Part shown: one piece after another, positions 18,746-23,244 of the stretch
Layout: every line of letters begins with the position of its first letter
How positions within the stretch are numbered: the first letter of the stretch is position 1
Source of the DNA: Cyclostephanos tholiformis
Taxonomy: Eukaryota > Bacillariophyta > Thalassiosirophyceae > Thalassiosirales > Thalassiosiraceae
Reading direction: 5' to 3'
Assembly: GCA_036939975.1 (NCBI GenBank)
Contig: JALLPB010000126.1
Location: 1 to 23,244 of the forward strand
Length of the DNA: 23,244 bases
Notes under the pieces: generated by a model
The model's input: the letters and a program-made list of their open reading frames with translations, nothing else
The model's database searches: none
What the model was told of the DNA's origin: nothing
Translations under genes and position numbers: made by a program

Positions 18746-18983
18746 GTTTTGTGCACAGGGCTGTATCTTAAAGGGACTCGCCAATGAGACAATTCTGATA
18801 AAAGTATACCGATTCCTCCTCCGCTTCTGCTTCGATTGATGGGTCATATGTGGGGTGTATGTGGTTTCATCCCATTGTAGTACTGCGCATCATTCTCCAC
18901 TAATTTTATTTTTTCTTGTGTTTTTACTGCGCAAATTAGCAAGGACAAACTTCAACCGAACAGATCTTTTACAATTCTACAGC

Positions 18984-21900
18984 ATGTCCGCCCGCTCCAC
19001 CGCCACATCTACTCCCAAAGGCACTGCAAGGCGCCCTACGGCAGTGAAACGACTTGATCCCAACAACCCTGAGGACAATGCCTTTGTATTGGTGAAGGAG
19101 TTGGTGTTGTGTTTGTGTTGTGTTTTTCTTCAAAAAAAACTCCTTATTTTCCTCATTTTTTCCCTCAATCCCTCTTTTTGTTATCCCCCCTCACCGCTGA
19201 TCTCGCATTATCACCCCCCCCTTAGGTCACTGAACATGGCGTTAAGATCAAAGACGCAATGCGTATGACCGGAGCAAAGTCTACTCTCTCTGCTTTCTAT
19301 CAGCGAGTTGATCGTTTCCGCAAGCGCAAGGCAGAGGAGGAATTAGCGGATGCGGCGTCGTACGAAATCAAGAGGGGGGGGACAGGATTCGCCGCGATGA
19401 TGGGGGAGATTCACCGTGAACGAGGAGAGATTTTGCCGGGGCTAGGGGATTCTTTCGAGGTGGATGCCTCGCCCGCCGAGCAATCCTTCATGTCCGATGT
19501 AACGGCGTCGTCATCATCAGCGGTGGCCACGTCAGCTTTGGCGCCGGCGTCGTCGCGCGAGCAACGTATCGAATCCGGACTTGCTCAGTTCCCATCGTGG
19601 ATGAATCCCGTAGTCGCGCGCCATTCCATGACAAGGCGGCCAAGGAAGAACCTCCCGCAGGCTCATCTGTCCCGTCTCGTAAAGAAGATGGACAAGACAT
19701 ATTACTCTGATCGTTACAAGAATGCATTCAAGGCAGCAACACTTGCTGCGAATATTCCTGATTCCGAAAAAGGTAAGCATGGCACGGGCGTCGATGCAAT
19801 ATGTAAGCGGATCAACAAGGAAATGTTATCTTCGCCCACCGACAGAAAGCTAGCGCCGAGCACGCTGCATCGCGCCATACGGTGTGGGGAATTTGGGATT
19901 TCGCCGAAGAAGTTGGGGAGGAAATCGACACTCCCGAACGAGCTCACACAAGCATTGGCGGTGCACAGCGTCATGATGCAGGTAAGTGGATAGAGGAGGG
20001 GAATGGTCGACTGAGGGGGGGTAGTCGGATAAGAACGGCAGGAGGGGGCGCGAAATGGCCCAAGAATACACCCACAAGTCACCGCCGAAGGCTTCACGGC
20101 GGCAAAATTGCCGGACTGAGCAGCCCGGTGCTCAACCTCGGCGCCTCCGCGGCAAGCGCGAGCACACCTCAACGCCGGTGCTCGACCCCGGCTGCTTGGG
20201 CTTTCTGGATGTTGGTGAGTACAGGGGTTAGGGGGACCGTATGTGTACCTAACCTCCTGTTTGTCTTGAAATCCGTTCTGCAGGTGAGTGGTGAGGGGGA
20301 GATGTCCTCACTTAAGATGAGGACACTGGCTACGGCCATGACGGTCGGCACTCCCCACGAGGGGAAGTTGACCAGTGATTACGTCTGGAAAATGTGCCGG
20401 CATAGGCATCCCGAGTACATAAAGCCGGCTCAGGCAGTAGACAACGAGGATCGGCATGTCGACTGGCTAACCTATAATAATATCATCAAATGGATGAAAC
20501 GAGCAAAGATGTTTCTTCTTGATATTAAAATGGCAAAGGATGAGCTGGGCATCATCCGTAAGTGGCTCTGCTTGTATTGTATTTGCATACTACAGCTGAC
20601 CTACCATTTATAATCCTTACTTCAAATGCAGATGGCGTCGAGAGCAAGGTATCTCTCTTCCATGATAATGATGCCGCTTAGTTCATTACATTGGATGAGA
20701 CTCACCATGAGTTTACGACGGCTGGAAAGAAGGGTAGTGCAAGTCATGGGAGATGGGTTAATGAGTCATTCCCACGGTCAGGAGAGCGTAATGTTGTGGG
20801 TAATTTCCATACAACGGGTGTCTATGGAACTACTCTTGCAGGCGAGGCCCTTCCTCCCCTGTACATATTGAGTACATCGTCACAGAACGAGGAGGATTAC
20901 AAGGTTGACCCTCGAGTGTGTCAAGGATTGCCTGTTGTGACGGGATATTACGGAGGGACAAGGCATGTATCATATTCCTCGTGTGTTTCTGTTCGAAAGA
21001 AGGGATCGATGGATACTGGTCTTTGGCACCAGTACATCCGGTCTGTAATCCTTCCTTTGTTTAAAGGAAGACTTGCATTGGAACCTATTTGTGATCCCGT
21101 TACTAACGTTCTCATTGCTGGCCCCTTGGTAATTAAGACAGACGGGGGACCAGGAAGACTCTCACGTGAGAGTGCTTCGATAGAGTTTCGAGATGAGATG
21201 GCAGCTATGGGGGTGCATATTGTGCTCTCACTACCGAATGGAACAGCGTGCATGGCAGAGATGGACCAGCTCTTTGAGAAATTCAAGCCGGCATGCAGCA
21301 AGTCGGCTCTTCGGATCTGCGCAAAGAAAATGCATGCAAGAATGACGGTGAGGAAGGCAGGATTGAAGACATCAGGAATGAGTGATGACGATGATAGTTC
21401 GGACAATGGAGACATCAAGGATAACGACAGGAATGAAGGTAGGAGGAAGCCAAAGAAAAAGACAGCAAAGAAGGGGCAGAGTGTGTGTAACGTAAGTTTC
21501 TCTAATTACGACCTTGGAAATCTTGTTAACGGTTGGCCGGACGATCCTATCGAGGATCGTCCATTTGATTTTTATTTTTCAAAGGACAGCATAATAAAAT
21601 CCCACATTGCGGTGGGATTTATGCCTATGACCTGCCGAGCTGCTACGGACCCTAAGGTTCGGTTCGAGTTTGGACGGGGTGGTGCCCCTCCGGACGAAGC
21701 AGCACGAATGGAGAAATTGAGGGAGGAATACAAGGAGGTTGCTGCAGCAGTGAATGCCTTGGGCTACAACGGTGATATGCTTGATGTGGTGCCCAGGGAG
21801 GTAGAGGAGGCAGAGATTCCATCAGATGAGGAGGCTCAGATTGAACACATTGTGAGGAATAAATTGATCAACAAGCCGGGGGGGTTGTTCAGGACGGGGT

Positions 21901-22339
21901 TGATTGTGGCAAATTGTCGGGTCGTCATGGAGAGTAGCAAGCAGGTGGAACGAGAGGCAATGGAGCAGATGGAGGTGACTGCAGCAAAGAAGGTGACTGG
22001 TGAGAAGTTGAAAGAGGACGAAGGTGTGATTGCCTATCAAGCTTGGGTCGATGGTGGACGTCTGAAGACCGCAGAGGGATACCCAAAGATGAAACTAAAG
22101 CCGGCTAAGAGTATCATAAAGGTGCTGCTCCCGATAATTGATATTAAGGGGGAGCTGAAGATGAAGGACTTTGGAACGGTGGGGGTATGTCTCAAGTGGC
22201 TCGGAGAAATTGCTTGGGGAATGACATGGGACAAGCACATGAAGGATAAAATGTACAGATTGTGTTGGTGGAGCGGGTGTGCAAGGGGATGAATCTGGAC
22301 ATCATGGCACCTTCACTATTTGAGGTGGGAGGAGCATAA
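18984..22339 (+). pseudogene. DDE transposase of the 4-kb element, disabled (4 exons)
   Basis: Exons 18984-19103, 19226-19981, 20284-20557 and 20632 onward join in phase across GT..AG introns of 122, 302 and 74 bp. The N-half holds a helix-turn-helix region (GVDAICKRINKEML..APSTLHRAI) followed by GRKSTLP, as in pogo/CENP-B proteins. Then comes a region ending WLTYNNIIKWMKRAK. The catalytic domain follows with three acidic motifs: LDETHHEF at 20691, VIKTDGGPGRLS at about 21132, and NGTACMAEMDQLFEKFK at about 21238. These fit the pogo-type D..D..D layout. An Asp/Ser stretch and a basic nuclear-localisation-like run (GRRKPKKKTAKKG) come after. An in-frame TAG at 20679-20681, codon 400, sits four codons before the first catalytic Asp. 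Near 22250 the frame shifts by one base: the continuing frame from 22253 gives VQIVLVERVCKGMN and ends GGA, TAA at 22337-22339, while the unshifted frame stops at 22290-22292. The exon 1 donor is the least certain; GTGAAG at 19092 is an alternative. Confidence 0.78.
19977..20291 (+). repeat. 13-bp direct repeat bounding transposase intron 2
   Basis: TGCAGGTAAGTGG at 19977-19989 and TGCAGGTGAGTGG at 20279-20291 differ at one base. The 5' splice site (CAG|GTAAGT) lies in the first copy and the 3' splice site (TGCAG|GTGAGT) in the second. Removing 19982-20283 leaves one copy. The GC-rich intron also contains CCGGTGCTC at two places about 48 bp apart. Confidence 0.8.
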
Positions 22340-22510
22340 TGGGGTTTTTGAGTCAAAGCGGCTTTTCCCCATAGTTGTATTAGCGTTAGGTATCTTCATT
22401 GTTGCTTCATTGCCTCTATTAGTTGTGATATCATATTTGTTTTAGCAGTCACCATGATTGTCTACATTTATTAGGGGAAAACAAAAAAAACTGGAAGCTA
22501 CATAGGAATT

Positions 22511-22716
22511 AAACGTCCCACATTAGACCTAACTCCATTGGGGTAAAAATGTCGGGGAAATGCACCAAGAGACTCCTTCAAATCAATGCCATCCAAAATC
22601 CTGTTACATGTGGCCTGGTTGTGCATAGACGAACCCTTTTGCACTTGGAATGGTGGTTGTCACTCTATTTTTGCTAAAGTTATTGCCGTTCCGTCCCACA
22701 TTTGAACTAAGTCAGG
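22511..22716 (-). repeat. Right terminal inverted repeat and inner repeat
   Basis: The outer unit is 22693-22716 and the inner unit 22511-22530 (AAACGTCCCACATTAGACCT). GTCCCACATT occurs at 22515-22524 and 22693-22702, 178 bp apart, against 38 bp at the left end, so the ends are not symmetrical. Confidence 0.8.
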
Positions 22717-22856
22717 TACACAAGTCATACCCATACACCATATCTCATTTTATTTGTGTATGTGTGATTCACAAAAACACAAATCCCATTACCTATCCGA
22801 TTGTGACGGCTTTTTTTCTGGATTTCCCGCAATAATTATGCCTCAGTATTATTCCT

Positions 22857-22940
22857 TCTTTTCCTGTTGGTGAGGAAAAACTTGTTGTGCCTTTGATTGC
22901 AACTACCTTTCGCTTAAATTATTAAGACCTAATTTAGACC
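22857..22940 (+). repeat. Dispersed repeat, copy 3 (interrupted)
   Basis: TGAGGAAAAACTTGTTGTGC and CTTTGATTGCAA match copy 1 closely. About 22 bp then intervene (CTACCTTTCGCTTAAATTAT..) before AGACCTAATTTAGA resumes the match. Copies 2 and 3 flank the 4-kb transposon in direct orientation. Confidence 0.75.
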
Positions 22941-22983
22941 AAAATAAACTCAGTCTAAATCTGGTCTAATTGAGAAGTAGAAT

Positions 22984-23023
22984 AAAATTTATGGGGGGTG
23001 TCCGGACACCCCCTATAAATTTT
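22984..23023. repeat. 40-bp near-perfect palindrome, core GGGGTGTCCGGACACCCC
   Basis: Two 20-bp arms meet at 23003/23004 with no spacer and one mismatched pair. Farther out, TCTGGTCTAA near 22965 and TTAGACCAGA at about 23022-23031 form a second, offset inverted pair. A palindrome like this can be the junction of two transposon ends or a strong hairpin. Confidence 0.9.
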
Positions 23024-23180
23024 AGACCAGAATAAAATAAAATAAATCATATCGTACGCACCCCGGCCATCTTAGCCATTGCCGCCACATTGTCGTCGTT
23101 TGGGGTTCATTGCGCAGTACATCACTCTTCTTCCTCCTGCGCTTTCTCCTTATTGTTTGTGTTAGTTAGCGTGATACAAC

Positions 23181-23244
23181 ATGCCGCGCAGGAAAGGGTC
23201 TGTTAATTATAAGAACGATGTTCTTATACAAATCATTTCCCAAA
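23181..23244 (+). CDS. N-terminus of a mobile-element protein (cut by right edge)
   Basis: ATG at 23181 opens MPRRKGSVNYKNDVLIQIIS and stays open to the edge (21 codons). The (N)YKNDVLIxII opening resembles the start of repetitive heterokont proteins in which it is followed by a Myb-like PNGxxxW segment. That resemblance is from memory of the family style and only a short peptide is available. Its position beside a palindrome and dispersed repeats supports a mobile-element origin. Confidence 0.4.
   Translation, partial: MPRRKGSVNYKNDVLIQIISQ

Larger units (their letters stand above)
18684..22716 (+). mobile_element. Tc1/mariner-superfamily (pogo/CENP-B-like) DNA transposon, complete but inactive
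   Basis: The two ends are 24-bp terminal inverted repeats at 18684-18707 and 22693-22716. Read inward they start CCAGACTAAGG and CCTGACTTAGT and both finish TCAAATGTGGGAC (21 of 24 match). Each is flanked outside by TA (18682-18683 and 22717-22718), the target duplication of this superfamily. Each end carries a second inner copy of AATGTGGGAC in the same sense: 18736-18745 on the left and 22515-22524 on the right, so there are two binding-like sites per end. Inside is a four-exon transposase gene in the + direction. The element is 4,033 bp. The transposase gene has a nonsense codon and a frameshift, so this copy cannot encode a full protein, though its ends look usable by a transposase supplied elsewhere. 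Confidence 0.82.
22717..23180. other. Right flank of transposon and leader of a second element
   Basis: No gene is seen in these 464 bp. They hold dispersed repeat copy 3, AT-rich sequence with several TAGACC/GGTCTA motifs, and a 40-bp palindrome (22984-23023), then about 157 bp leading to the ATG at 23181. The arrangement suggests the left end of another mobile element. Confidence 0.45.

Overview
The window reads as nuclear DNA of a diatom or close stramenopile relative. The evidence is: many short introns (about 75-430 bp) with GT..AG ends; proteins rich in Ser, Asp and His homopolymers; bipartite and tripartite plastid targeting signals; a diatom-type extracellular repeat fused to a CAP domain; and transposon proteins of types I associate with heterokont genomes. 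This assignment is inference from protein style; no rRNA or tRNA gene is present to confirm it.

Layout. The left 17.6 kb is a compact gene block with genes in alternating orientation. A DHHC-type palmitoyltransferase N-terminus (minus, cut by the left edge) diverges from inositol-3-phosphate synthase (INO1, plus, 3 exons). INO1 converges on a secreted CAP-domain protein (minus, 5 exons). The CAP gene diverges from a metaxin-like gene (plus, 1 exon), which converges on an S9 glutamyl endopeptidase-like gene (minus, 6 exons). That gene diverges from a low-complexity hypothetical gene (plus). The hypothetical gene converges on a thylakoid-lumen-type repeat protein (minus), which diverges from a PAP/fibrillin-family plastid protein (plus, 2 exons, with an apparent 1-base frameshift at a run of 19 G). 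Exon joins for the multi-exon genes were worked out by hand. In every spliced gene except PAP/fibrillin and the transposase, the exon lengths sum to a multiple of three and the joins restore family motifs.

The right 5.6 kb is repetitive. It holds three copies of a dispersed repeat and a 4,033-bp DNA transposon (18684-22716). The transposon has 24-bp imperfect terminal inverted repeats flanked by TA, paired subterminal GTGGGAC repeats, and a four-exon pogo/CENP-B-like DDE transposase. The transposase gene is broken by an in-frame TAG just before the first catalytic motif and by a 1-base frameshift near its end. One of its introns is bounded by a 13-bp direct repeat. The start of a second, different mobile-element gene, preceded by a 40-bp near-perfect palindrome, runs off the right edge.

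The genes do not form one pathway; they are ordinary housekeeping, secreted and plastid genes. The two adjacent plastid-targeted genes share a 512-bp divergent promoter with two TGACGT elements 12 bp apart, which suggests they may be co-regulated. I see no clear evidence of an undescribed defence or metabolic system. The most informative items are the transposon and the unusual intron within it.
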